This document shows positions 1 through 10,428 of a DNA stretch of 64,000 nucleotides, piece by piece. Every line of letters begins with the position of its first letter. The first letter of the stretch is position 1. This stretch comes from Sciurus carolinensis (taxonomy: Eukaryota; Chordata; Mammalia; Rodentia; Sciuridae). Under the pieces are notes generated by a model. That model made no database searches. It saw only the letters and a list, made by a program, of their open reading frames with translations, and was not told the DNA's origin. A program made the translations under genes and the position numbers. The stretch covers positions 8,825,084 through 8,889,083 of the forward strand of contig NC_062216.1 of assembly GCF_902686445.1 (NCBI RefSeq), in the 5' to 3' direction.

Positions 1-532
1 ATTCTTCAGAAAGCTTGGAATGGAACCACCATTTGATCCAATTATCCCACTCCTCGGTTTATACTCAAAGGATTTAAAATCAGCATACTATAGTGACATA
101 GCCACATCAATGTTTATAGCAGCTCAATTCACAATAGCTAAGCTATGGAAGAAACCTAAGCACCCATCAACAGAAGAATGCATAAAGTATATATACACAA
201 TGGAATATTACTCAGTCATAAAGAATAATGAAATTATGGCATTTGCTGGTAAATGGGGAACTGGAGACTATCATGCTAAGTGAAATAACCCAATCCCAAA
301 CGACCAAAGGCCAAATGTTCTACCTGATATGCAGATGTGGACTCAATAGGGGCAGGTGTGATGGTTCACTGGAATGGATGGGAGGAGTTGGGGGAAGGGA
401 GAGGAATGGGACATAACTTTCTTATGTTCATATATGAATAAATGGTCAGTGTAATTCTACATCATCTTCAACCATGAAACATGGGAAGTTATACTCCATG
501 TATGTATGATATGTCAAAGTACATTCCACTGT
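1..532 (+). mobile_element. L1 LINE 3' part (end of ORF2 and 3' UTR), interrupted by an LTR
   Basis: Positions 20-280 read through the conserved L1 3' segment: the AQFTIAKLW peptide, ACACAATGGAATATTACTCA, then the ATGCTAAGTGAAATAA tract. The 3' UTR continues to about 532, stops in a TTCCACTG context, and resumes at 963 with CTACTGCCATGTATAAC, so the element was later split by the LTR at 533-962. The element is 5'-incomplete at the window edge and is not coding. Confidence 0.85.
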
Positions 533-962
533 TGTTATGGTTTGGATGTGAGGTGTCCCCCAAAAGCTCACGTGTGAGATGGTATAAGAAAGTTCAGAGG
601 AGAAATGACTGGGTCGTAAGAGTCTTAACCCAATCGGTGAATTAATCCCAGGAGGGATTAACTGAGTGGTAACTGGAGTGGTGCGGTGTGACGAAGGAGG
701 TGGGAATTGGGGCGAGGCCTTGGGTATATACTTGTATCTGGCCAGCGGAGTCTTTCTCTGCTTCCTGATCACCATGTGAGCCACTTCCCTCTGCCACACT
801 CTTCCGCCATGATGTCCTGGCTCACCTCCAGCTCGAGGAATGGAGCCTGCTGTCTAGGGATGGAGACCTCTGAAACTGTGAGCTGGCAAATGAAATTTTC
901 CTCCTTTAAAATCATTCTGGTTATATCTTTTAGTCACAGCAGCAAAAAAGCTGGCTAAAACT
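533..962 (+). mobile_element. Solitary MaLR-type LTR inserted in an L1
   Basis: About 430 bp beginning TGTTATGGTTTGGATGTGAG, with a central GATTAATCCC-type stretch, a CCATGATGTCCTG stretch and an end reading CACAGCAGCAAAAAAGCTGGCTAAAAC. This layout is that of ERVL-MaLR solo LTRs (MST/ORR relatives). The flanking L1 halves meet at ACTGT and ACTGC, a likely 5-bp target duplication with one change. Copies of the same family lie at 27909 (+), 40374 (-) and 60817 (-). No internal retroviral genes are present. Confidence 0.8.
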
Positions 963-1002
963 ACTGCCATGTATAACTATAAAGAACAAGTTATAAATTT
1001 TA
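963..1002 (+). mobile_element. 3' tail of the split L1
   Basis: The sequence CTACTGCCATGTATAACTA followed by AGAACAAGTTATAAA continues the L1 3' UTR left off at 532. It abuts an older L1M fragment, so the younger L1 probably landed in L1M DNA. Confidence 0.7.
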
Positions 1003-1250
1003 AAGAAAGAGAATGGGACTACTACTCCGCCATAATAAGAATGAAATCCTGCCCCTTGCAGCACCACGGGGACCTGGAGGCTGTCATGGTGAGTGAGATG
1101 ATCCAGGCACAGAAAGGCAGATGTCATCTTCATCTGTGGAGCTAAGAAGTTGAGCCCACGGAAGAGAGTGCCACGGTGGTTACCAGGCCTGGGACGGGAG
1201 CGGGAAGGGACGGAGAGCAGTCGGCTCGGGGTCAGGGAGCGCACTCGGAG
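1003..1250 (+). mobile_element. Old L1M 3' end fragment
   Basis: The order 'GGGACTACTACTCCGCCATAA', 'GAATGAAATCCTGCC', 'GACCTGGAGGCTGTCATG', 'CCAGGCACAGAAAGGCAGAT' and 'GGTGGTTACCAGGCCTGGGA' matches the L1M 3' region in heavily diverged form. It grades into CpG-containing GC-rich sequence after about 1200. Confidence 0.75.
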
Positions 1251-3150
1251 GGAGCACTTCTCGCGCTGGAATGCTGCTCCCCCACAAGCACTTGGAACCG
1301 GGCTGGCGGGCCACCTACTCACAGAGGGGAAAGTCGTCTGCTGGGAAGAGCTTTGGCCACCACAATCCCAACACTCAGAAGATTCCAGGAGGAGCCTTGA
1401 AATGTCCTCTGTAGTTATTGATTCCTCTTTTTAAACCTTCTTTTCCTCGAGTTAAAATTTTCAAATTATTTCTTACTCGACTGTGTGTACACAGTAGGCA
1501 ACTGGACCATAAGGACTTTTCCCCTATGTCCACAGCCACATGCGGAACACTGCTCACTCCCTCATCTAACAAAATATTCCTGTTAAGGGGCTGCGTTTGA
1601 GACCTTTCCGCAAAAAGTTTCCAGGGCAGGACGAGGGCGACCTGATTGAAGATGCACGCACGGTGCAAGGGGAAACGTGCCTGATGACCTGAGGCACAGG
1701 ACGGGCTGCGGAGAGGCGCTGAGGCCTGACAGATGAACAGGGTTGCAGCTGAGGGCAGGAAGGGTGTGAGGGGCTCATGGAAGAACAGAGGCGAGGTCCC
1801 CACACAGCTTGGCTGAGAAGCAGCACTAAACAATAAAAAAGCCAGAGTAGGTTGGAATTCGGTTCTTCTGGGCCTTAACAGCCAGACATAGGAGCGCAGC
1901 TGTGTCTGGAGACAAAGAGGCCCCAGCAAGGGAGGGATCCGACCACAGCCGTACTCAGATCCCTCAGAGATGACAGACCGGTAGGGACTCAGCTCCGCTC
2001 ACAGGACTCCAGGCCATCACCACCTGGCCTAGGCCACCACCTCTCACCCTTGAAGACTGAGCCCTCTCCACCCTAAGGGAAAGGGACCCACCCTTGTGGG
2101 GCTTGGTAATCACGGTGAAATCAAGGTGAACAAGGAGCACACAGCCACTGGGGAGGTGGAAGAGGCGTGCCGGCCACAGTGGCGCCCCTGACGGGCTCTC
2201 CACACCTCGTCCACCTCGCGTGAGCTTTCTGAAATTCACTATGTTCCCGCCATTTCCTCGGCTCTTGCTGCTCTTACCATAGAGCACGATTCCCTTAATC
2301 TGGCACACCGCTCACTGGTGCCTGTCCGTGCAGATCACTGCGGCCAGCGTGGTTTGAGGAGAGAAGGCAGCAGCTGTCCACTGAGGACTAGCCCCAAGGT
2401 AGCCAGCCCCACCAGACAATGTGCTCCCTCCACTGGCCTTCTTGGCTGGAGAGACCACTCCCTCCCCGTAGCCACTGATGATCCCAGGATACAGACTGGA
2501 GTGGCGTGCCCTGGACAGAAGCCAGCTACAGGAAAAGCTGGGACTCAAGCCCAGGTCTGAGTCCAAGCCTGTGACTTTCCATTCCAGCACACTGTCACCA
2601 TGGAACCAGAGAAGGAAGACAATCCATTCTAACGGGAACTGGAGTGGGGAAGTGGGCGAGGTGTCTCATCCATCTTCCTCCCCACCAAACATTCTGCTCC
2701 AGGATCCTGATCTGATCCCCGGCTCTGACCTTCCAGGTCTGTCATTCACCTTGACTCCCCCCAGCAGCTTTTCATCAAACTCAGGGTCATTATTTCCTCA
2801 CATGTATCTCTTGTCCCAGTTACTCTCTGGCTCCCTCTGACACTGCAGTCACGTGTGTCCGATCCCGTGACACGATCTCACGGCCTCAAGCTCTGTTCAC
2901 TATTGGAACACGTGTCTTCTCTGTGCGCTCCAGCTTGGAGAATTTCTATGGGCCTGCCTTCAGATTCACTGATCCGTCTCCTGCAATGTCCAGACTCCTC
3001 CTACGTCCACTCAAATGTCATTTCCAGATGCTGTTTTTTACAATCTTGGAACTTTCATTACCTTTTCTTTTATAGTTTTCATTTCTTTGTAAATATTTTC
3101 CCCATCCCATCTCTTCACCCATTTCATCCATCTTTTCCTAAAAACCCTTT
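1251..3150. other. Unique intronic sequence, nothing recognised
   Basis: Moderately GC-rich, without a clear repeat, exon or tandem structure. Open frames of 60-184 codons occur on both strands, but none has recognisable protein content or convincing splice borders. Confidence 0.5.
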
Positions 3151-3600
3151 AATATACTTCTAACATGTTCCAAGTCCCTGTCTGCTTCTTTCAACATCTG
3201 ACTGGCTCATCTTGGAGGTGCTTCTATTGACTCTTTTCTTTTGGTCATCAATCACATTTTCTTATTTCTTTGCATCTGATAATTTTATTGTATAATAAAC
3301 ACCATAGAGGATCCAGTAGAGATTGGGTTTTGTCTTTTCCTCTAAAGAATGTTGAATTTTATCCTGGCAAAAAAATTAATTTCTGGTGGGCCGCATGATT
3401 CCTGACGAAGCATGGTTGTAAGTTTTACACTGGTGGCCTTGTTTCGGTTTTTCCCTCAGTCTAAGGACACAGTCCCTCATCCTGGGTTCACTCCTGAGAC
3501 CTGGCCCTCCTGGAAAAGGCCTAAACTTTCTACAAGTCTCTGAACAGCACAGGACTTGAACTCCAACCCCATTCAGAACCAGAGGCTGCTGGGTGTGTTC
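3151..3600. mobile_element. Probable ancient L1M-related fragment
   Basis: Phrases such as AAGTCCCTGTCTGCTTC, CATCTGACTGGCTCATCT, GGTGCTTCTATTGACTC and TGAATTTTATCCTGGCA follow the order of a mammal-wide L1M-associated consensus I recall from other genomes. Family and orientation are not certain from sequence alone. Confidence 0.4.
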
Positions 3601-3681
3601 TCTGGGTGTCTCACCCTGCAGAGGCCCAGATGAAGAGTCATCCCTGGAGAAGAGGGGATTCATGCAAAGCCTCTGGGCTCT

Positions 3682-3697
3682 CCCCCCCCCCCCCCCC
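3682..3697 (+). repeat. Poly(C) tract, 16 C
   Basis: Uninterrupted run of 16 cytosines. Such runs are uncommon in mammalian introns and prone to sequencing length error. No gene is associated. Confidence 0.95.
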
Positions 3698-4449
3698 AGT
3701 CCCTGTATTCCAGAAGGTTCCCTGCTATTTCCAGCTACCCTAGCAGCCTGTGATTCAGCCACTTCCTATTTGCAGTCTTTTGCTAAGCAGCTGTGACTGA
3801 GCCCTGCCACCAAGGGACCGACTGGCCAATGTGTTTCCTGCCTTCTCCCAAGGGCTATGTCCCCTCGGGGTTCTGCCCAGAAAGCAACACCTGGCCACTC
3901 TCCAGTCCCTCATGCAGTTCAGTCTTTTAAAATTTGGTCCAGAGGTGATATGACTCTCAGCTGGAAGTTTCGAAATGCAAATCAAGTTCAGAACACATCT
4001 GTGAGGATTAAAAACCAAAAGTGCTGATCCCAAGTACCTCATGTTCTGTCCCAGTGGTTTGTGGGTGGAGGAGTTAAAGACCCGTGACATGCCGATGTAC
4101 TGCACTGGTAAACTTTGGTCTCAGGTCAAACCTGGCTTCCCACTGTCGACCCCACCCCAACATGCCCTGGGCCCAAGCTCCAGAGGGGGAAGCGCCTCCC
4201 CGCTGCCCCGTGGACGGTGGAACAGGCCGCTCAGCAGGGACTCGCTCCCAGTGAGTGGCCTCACTCAGTCTGTCCATCTAAAAACGCCAGGAGCGTTGCT
4301 CTCTAGTGGAGCACCGAGCGCTCCTGAGCATCCACAGAGGGTCTGCACCTGTTTGAACTAAGGCGTCATTTACTACCCGTCCTTTGTAACATGACAAGGA
4401 ACGATGCATGTTTGAGGTGCGCGGTGTTTCGTTGGCATACACCTTGTGG
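3698..4449. other. Unique intronic sequence, nothing recognised
   Basis: Mixed composition with several CpGs between about 4140 and 4330. No repeat family, exon or RNA recognised. Confidence 0.45.
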
Positions 4450-5100
4450 CGCGCCCCTCATGCCACATGTGACCATTTTCTGTGTGTGGTGAGAACACTT
4501 GAATCTGCTCTCAGCAATTTTCAAGTGTATGTCATTAAACATGGCGCCTACTGTCTGAGACACCTCCAGGACAGAGTGTCTGACGAGACTCTGCTCTTCG
4601 GCCAGCACCCCATGCCAGCTCCTGGGGCCACTTTGCCACTGTGCGTGTCCCTGAGCTGGACCTCTTCAGATTCCACTGTGAGTGCCACTGTGTGACACTG
4701 TGACATTGGCCTTTCTGGGCCTGGCTGACCTAACCGAGCGCAGCATCCTGCAGGTTCACCCGTGTCACTGCGGATGACGGGACCTCACTGTTAAAGCTGA
4801 ACAGCACTCAGCTGCACGTGCAGAGCCCGCCCTCTTCCCATCGTCCACGGTGGACACTCAGGCCAGCCCACAGCTCTGCCACTGGGGACGGAGCCACAGT
4901 GACCAGGGCGTGCAGGCACCCCTCAAGACTCTGACCTCACTTCCCTTAGGAATCACCCCATAGTGGAATTGTTGCATCACATGGTAGTTCAATTTTCAAT
5001 TTTTTGAGGAACCTCCAAACTGTTTTCCTTAATGACTATGCTAACCGTGGGAACCCTCACCAACAATTATTATCTTTAAACTTCTTAAAGATAGCCAAGA
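4450..5100 (-). mobile_element. Old L1M (L1MB-like) 3' end, antisense
   Basis: Read on the minus strand this is the 3' part of an L1M. On the plus strand the diagnostic antisense phrases are GAGAACACTTGAATCTGCTC, GCAATTTTCAAGTGTATG, ATAGTGGAATTGTTGCATCA, CATGGTAGTTCAATTTTCA and TTTTTTGAGGAACCTCCAAA. The middle (4700-4900) is strongly diverged. It ends next to an A-rich stretch at 5101-5116. Confidence 0.75.
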
Positions 5101-5399
5101 TAAAAAAAAAAAAAAAGCCAAAGTAATGTGTTATTTAAAAGGGCCATGTAAATACTCAAAACAGTGGGATAAATAAAACCTTCTAAAACCATGGACATAC
5201 AGCATTTGACTAAGGTCCACAAGGGTATGTAGTTGATGTTCTCTGTTTTTGTTTTTTGTTTTAGTTAAAGACAGTATGTGTTCGGGACAGAAGTGCTGGT
5301 CTAGGGGACAACAGCCTCCTGCGGGGACTCTTGCTGCTTCTCCCACCTTCCTGAGCGCCATCTTCAATACAGAAGTGACTGTTTTATAATATATGTTAT

Positions 5400-5910
5400 A
5401 TTACATCACTTCTCTGCCACAATCCTCTAAAGATTTCCTACAGCACACAAAACAAAGACCAAAGTCCCCAGGAATACCCAAAAAGTTTTGATAACCAGAT
5501 TCTCTGTTAATCTCCGACTCCAGCTCTTCCTCCTCTTCTTCCTTTGCCAATTACACTCCAGTCACACAGGCCTCCTACCCAACCCACGACTGCCCCAGGA
5601 CCTTTGCACTTGTTTCTTCCACATGGAACATGTTTTCAACACATCTCTGTGTGACAGCACACCTCTTCTTGGTCTTTGCTTAAATATTACCATCTCACTG
5701 TGCCTTCCCTGACAATGCCATTTTAAATTGCAATCTACCCCAACCTGGCATTTCCTCTTTCCATCCCTGCTTTATTTTAATCTACACTTGACATAACGTG
5801 CACTTTATGTATCTATCTTATTTCTGTCCCACACTCCTAGAGTAGAAGTTCCTTGAGGGGAGAGTTTTTTCCTGTCTCCTATTGCAGTCAATAAGTGATC
5901 TGATGAGCAA
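5400..5910 (+). mobile_element. LINE L2 3' portion
   Basis: Shows the L2 succession: CCAGTCACACAGGCCTCC, CCAGGACCTTTGCACTTG, TTGGTCTTTGCTTAAATATTACC, TGTGCCTTCCCTGACAATG, and CTAGAGTAGAAGTTCCTTGAGGGGAGAG. This is a plus-strand, pan-mammalian relic, non-coding. A MIR-like scrap may follow to about 6000. Confidence 0.85.
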
Positions 5911-6920
5911 ACAAATAATCTGAGCACTAGCCTTAGTTTCTCAGAGTTAACTGCAAAGAACAAATGAAATTATATGCATGAAAATACTTCATAATTCGGA
6001 AGCTGATGCTGAAGTGGAAAAGGCAGTTGGGGTAGTAGTGGTTCTGACAGCCGTTTCACTGCAAGCTAGATTACAAATGCTCTACGTGGGAGAAAAAACA
6101 GGGACATAAATTGCATTCAGAGCCCCTGAAAGCTACATGTCATTCGGCTGGTGCACCTGCCTATTTGTCGTGTGTCTTGGCACCACAGTTGGCGCCCAGG
6201 CCATTTGTCTGGGAACCCAGCTATTGTTTTGGTTTTGTTTTTTGCGTGTGGAAAGGCAGAGGTCACACACCGAACACATGCCCCTGGGCCTTCCCCACTG
6301 CATGGCCAGGGGGTCACACATCTCCACTGCAAAGCTGGTCACCTGCGGCCTGGCCAAAGGCTGCATCTCGGTCGCTGTTGAGCTTCCCTGCCGCTCACCT
6401 GCCCCTCCCTGGTGCCATTGCAGCCCCAGGGTTCCCCAGATAACCGGCCCCCTTCCCCCTTGACATTCCTTATGAGGTGAATACAAACTCTTCCCGGTTC
6501 TTTGTCCTCAGTGACATCCAGAAAAGGCCATACTCCAAGGAAGGGGGCCCTGAGGAGCTGGCGGACTGGGAAAGGGCCAAGGAGAGTCGACCGAGCACCA
6601 GCCGGACAGCAGGGTCAGAAGCATGTCACCCTGTCCTGACGAGGACACGGTCACAGAAACTGGGGGCGAGTCATCCCAGAGAGGCAGCCGGCATTGAGAG
6701 CGTGTGGAGGAGCTTTTTGTTGGTGGTGGGGGGTCAGAGATGAGGGCAAAAAATAGCATTTCTTTTTCATAAAAGAACCCCCGACCTCTGAGTGAGGGGG
6801 TTGTGCGGGCCACACCTGAGGCTGCTTCCACTCATCTCATGCTGAGCGAATTTTTTAAACCTTTTAAAATTTATTTGTGACAGTCTACCATGGGCTGCCA
6901 TTATTCGTTCACACTGTCAT
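5911..6920. other. Unique intronic sequence, nothing recognised
   Basis: 6111-6490 has overlapping open frames on both strands (up to 117 codons) in GC-rich DNA, but without conserved domains or a consistent codon signal. I regard them as chance frames. Confidence 0.45.
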
Positions 6921-6923
6921 GGG

Positions 6924-7220
6924 CGTGGAATCCCGGCTGAGACCTGGGCACGCGGTGGGGCCCACGCCAGGTCACGCATGCTCGCGCACTGCTGCTGCGC
7001 CAGGACCCGGGGCGCCACACGGAACGTGGCCGTGGTCAGCCATGACCCACGTCCTGGGATGCCGATGACCCCACAGAAGAGGAAAGGCGTCCTGCTCCAT
7101 GAGGCCTGGTGACGGGCAGTCCCTGGACCCCGCAGACATCGGGAGCCGTGCACGGAGCCCCCTGACCGCCCCCAGCGGGGCTCGCACACCCTGTCCACCG
7201 AACCTGCTCCTGGGGGCACG
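6924..7220. promoter_or_regulatory. Isolated CpG-rich block (candidate intronic CpG island)
   Basis: I count 27 CpG dinucleotides in about 297 bp of GC-rich DNA, far denser than the surrounding intron. No TATA box, coding exon or known repeat was recognised. It could be an orphan CpG island, a young or unmethylated regulatory element, or a diverged GC-rich repeat. The function is inference; the CpG density is observed. Confidence 0.5.
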
Positions 7221-8248
7221 TTTCCAGTTCCTCCTGGAAAGTGCAGGGCCACTGGTTCTGATTGCCTAAAACCAAACAGGCGTACGTTTTACTAGACCTA
7301 GCAAGTCTCGTTTGTGGGAATTATTTTATTTTTAGTACTTGATTTATATGTAGCATCGTTCCATACGAAGAATTTAAAGTGACTTATAAAGATATAGATG
7401 GGAGATGTGGATGAGGTTACAAAGTGGGTCAGTACAGGCGCCCCTTCTCACGCCACCGGGTGTGGCCGCGGTAACAGTGGATGGATCATTCCAGACTCTG
7501 CCTGTGAAACTGGAGTGCGGGCAACGCGCCCTGATGAATAGCCCCCTGCCACCCGCAGACCCTCTTGCCCCGCGGAGCTGAGGCATGAGGAGCAGCAGAG
7601 GTGAAGCCACCTGCTGCCCATCCTCGCTGGGGATAGAACCCTAAGGAACCCGTCGCTTCTCGCCTGCTTTTCCCTTTCCATCACTTCGGAATCTGAAAGT
7701 CACTTCAGGCTCAGCCCTCCACCCGCTCAGGAGTCAGTCCTAACGCTGGGCTACATAGGCTCAGGACTCGAACCCACCTGGCAGCAGGTCCTCTGGTCAC
7801 CAGATCTGGTGGGAACAAGACAGAAGATGGTCACTCTCCAGACTAGGCCTTGCCTGAGAATCAGCCCTGCCACCTGACCCCAGGGGCTTTTCTCCTTACC
7901 CCACATCAGTTAGGGCAATGTGCTGCTATGACTGTTTTTCACCTGGCCAAATGATTACAATTCTCAATAATCTGGTCAAATGTCCCGGGGGAAATGGTCC
8001 TGGAACGGCTTCCATCACTGGATGGTGGACCTTGGGCTTCAGTGGCTGTCCACGTGTGCCTCCCATGCACAGGTGCACGTCCAACCACGCCCACACATGG
8101 AGCCAACGGTGGACACAGGAGCACTAAGCAGTGCTCTGCCTCAGGATCACGTGAGATCTCGTGGTGCTCAACAGTTCATAAGGGGAAGTTTCTCGTTATA
8201 GAAAGATTCCAGTTCACAATCAAAGGGAAGCTGGACTTTGAATGCAAT
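7221..8248. other. Unique intronic sequence, nothing recognised
   Basis: An AT-rich break (7260-7400) is followed by mixed-composition DNA. No repeat or gene recognised. Confidence 0.45.
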
Positions 8249-8583
8249 TGTCCCTCAGTACCCACAAGGGGACGGATCCAAGGCCCCTCCAGCCCTGAGA
8301 TACTCAGATCTAACAAGGCGCAAGCCCCTTACGTAAAATGGCGAGGTACTTGCATAAAGCCTGTGCACAGGCTGGCAGGCACTTGTACGTCATCTCTAAG
8401 ACAAACAATACCTAACACAAGTGCGGTGTAAATCGTATTTACCCTGTGATGTTTAGGGAATAATGGCAAGAAAAAACTGTCTGTACATGTTCAGAACAGA
8501 AACAGGTTTTTAAAATGTATTTTCCATCCATGGCTGGTTGAATCCATGGATACAGAGTCCACAGACACACGGGGCTAACTGTA
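8249..8583 (+). mobile_element. Non-autonomous TcMar-Tigger-type DNA transposon relic
   Basis: Starts GTCCCTCAGTACCC, includes AGCCCCTTACGTAAAATGGC, TTTAGGGAATAATGGCAAGA, GTCTGTACATGTTCAGAACA and CATGGCTGGTTGAATCCATG, and ends CACGGGGCTAACTGTA. This is the layout of mammal-wide Tigger-derived elements of about 340 bp. The ends form degenerate inverted repeats. It has no coding capacity. The exact subfamily is uncertain. Confidence 0.7.
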
Positions 8584-8789
8584 CCTTGCAGCCTCTAGTA
8601 CAATAACAGATCGTGGTAAATGTTAGTAAAGGCTGCTACCTTCACCAAAAGAGAAAGAGCCAGTTATTAAATGCCTCCTGAATGACGTATGCCTCCATTT
8701 ATGGGTTCTGATCAGGCCTCTAACTCCCAATTCAAGGAAAATACAGAGAATGGAAGAAGGTGATCATTCAATTCAGACTGAAGGAAATG

Positions 8790-9295
8790 TACAGGCAAAT
8801 TATCCAATTTTTTAAACAAATAAATTCTGAGAAAGAGAGAGAGGTGAACTTACAGATTAAAAGAGACTAAATATTTATATTAACCAATTGCAACGTGAGA
8901 ACTTTATTTGGATCCTGATTCAAATGAACAGTTAAACAATACTGTCTCATAAACAGAGCCAGTAAATATGAGACAATAGGGAAAATGAAGACTTACTGAA
9001 TATTGGATGATATTAAGGAACAATAAAAAATTTTAGGTGCTATAAAAATCATTCTTCTGTGTTAAGAGGTTGATATCCCTCTTTTAAGAGACATCTTTTA
9101 AAGATACATACCAAAATAGTCGCAGATGAACTGAGCTGGGCTTTTGGCCTGGGGTGGCGGGGGGCCGTACAGCCGAGCCGCACCAGCCACAGCCGAGCCC
9201 TGCAGAGCCGAGTGCGCGGGCTCTACCCTCTTGTCCCCTTGCTTGTATGCATGCTGGACGTTTTTCACAATAAAGAAGTAACACATGTTTAGAAA
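8790..9295 (+). mobile_element. Old L1M 3' end
   Basis: Contains the L1M/L1ME-type 3' UTR order: AAAAGAGACTAAATAT, TTTGGATCCTGATTCAAATG, TGAATATTGGATGATATTAA, TCTTTTAAAGATACATACC, and an end TTTTTCACAATAAAGAAGTA. A CpG-containing GC-rich stretch (9150-9225) interrupts it. Confidence 0.65.
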
Positions 9296-9839
9296 CACGA
9301 CCAAGAGAAATGATGGTGGGAATCCCTAATGGACATCTAGTCCAGCAGCTGTTTTAGATACAAAGCAACTAACTTCTGGGGCAAGCCAGAGCCCAGTAGA
9401 GACAGACGGTGGCAGGGGCAGTGGGACAGGGACCATATGGTCCCTGGGGGTATCCTGAGCCCAGGAAAAGGGCAGTGAGACAAACAGGTCAAAAAACACT
9501 CCTACTGTCCCCTCCAAAAGCACTGGCAGCAGCACCACCAAGGGCCTTACAGGACATTTAGAGGTGCCCTGAACAGACGCTTCCTTCTTGTTCTAGAATC
9601 AGGGTTCTTTATTTCCCCAAGCTGGTCCATTTTCAGGATCACTAAGTCCAACTTGAGACCAGCCACCACTTCATCGCTGGGATGGCTGTTACCAACAGAA
9701 GAGGAGCAAGGTAACGGGCTGGCGAAGACGTGGGGAAGCCGGAGCCCTGTGCGTTGCTGGTGGAAGACAGGGAGAGGATGGCTGGACAAGCAGACTGGGA
9801 TCGCCGCGTGGCCCAGCATTCCGCTCCCGGCCAAGGTCC
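9296..9839. other. Unique intronic sequence, nothing recognised
   Basis: No repeat family or exon was recognised between two L1M fragments. The long open frame on the plus strand from 9653 runs into L1M sequence and is not a gene. Confidence 0.4.
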
Positions 9840-10262
9840 CCAAAGAGTGGAAAGCGAGGACTGGAGAGACACAGCAGCACTGCCCACAACAGCCAAAGGT
9901 GGGAGCAGCCTCGGTGCTTCAGGGGATGAAAGACAAAATGCAGCCACACACAGCGGAAGGTGCTCCGCCAGAGGAGGAGGGGACAAACCTGGAGGATGCT
10001 ACTGCTGAAATCAGCCAGGCACAAAAGGACACGGGGCCACCTCCAGGGGCCACCTCCAGGAGGCGCCTGAGGGGTCCAGTTCACAGAGACCGACAGGAGC
10101 ATGGGGGTGACCAGGGCTGGAGGAGGGGGCACGAGGGGCGGGAGGTTCAGCTGGTGAAGATAAGAAAGGGTGGTGATGGTTACGCAGCCATGTGAACGTA
10201 CCTCAAGCCACTGAGCTGCAAGCTTAAAAAGGATCAGTGGCAAATTTTATACTGAAACAAAA
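9840..10262 (+). mobile_element. Old L1M 3' end
   Basis: Diverged but ordered L1M features: CACTGCCCACAACAGCCAAA, 'CTGAAATCAGCCAGGCACAAAA', TTCACAGAGACCGACAGGAG, 'GGTGACCAGGGCTGGAGG', GGTTACGCAGCCATGTGAAC, and the end GGCAAATTTTATACTGAAA. A perfect 13-bp tandem duplication (GGGGCCACCTCCA twice) sits at 10033-10058. Confidence 0.75.
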
Positions 10263-10398
10263 AACAAACTCAACCATACAAAAGAACTGATCTTTCTTCA
10301 TGTTGTGCTAGGAAACTTAGAACCAAATTTGTGGTCGACCCTTGTAAATTATTTAGGATGGCACCCACTTTCTATATATTTCATTTCACTTATTTTCC

Positions 10399-10428
10399 TT
10401 TGGTAAATATTTGGTAATATTTACCAAA
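10399..10428. other. Perfect 13-bp inverted repeat with 4-nt loop
   Basis: Left arm TTTGGTAAATATT (10399-10411), loop TGGT (10412-10415), right arm AATATTTACCAAA (10416-10428). All 13 pairs match. It is AT-rich, so the hairpin would be weak; a known small-RNA precursor is not recognised. Confidence 0.9.

Noticed and set aside
9653..10195. 180-codon open frame on the plus strand
   Set aside because: Most of it is an L1M 3' end in a non-coding part of the element.
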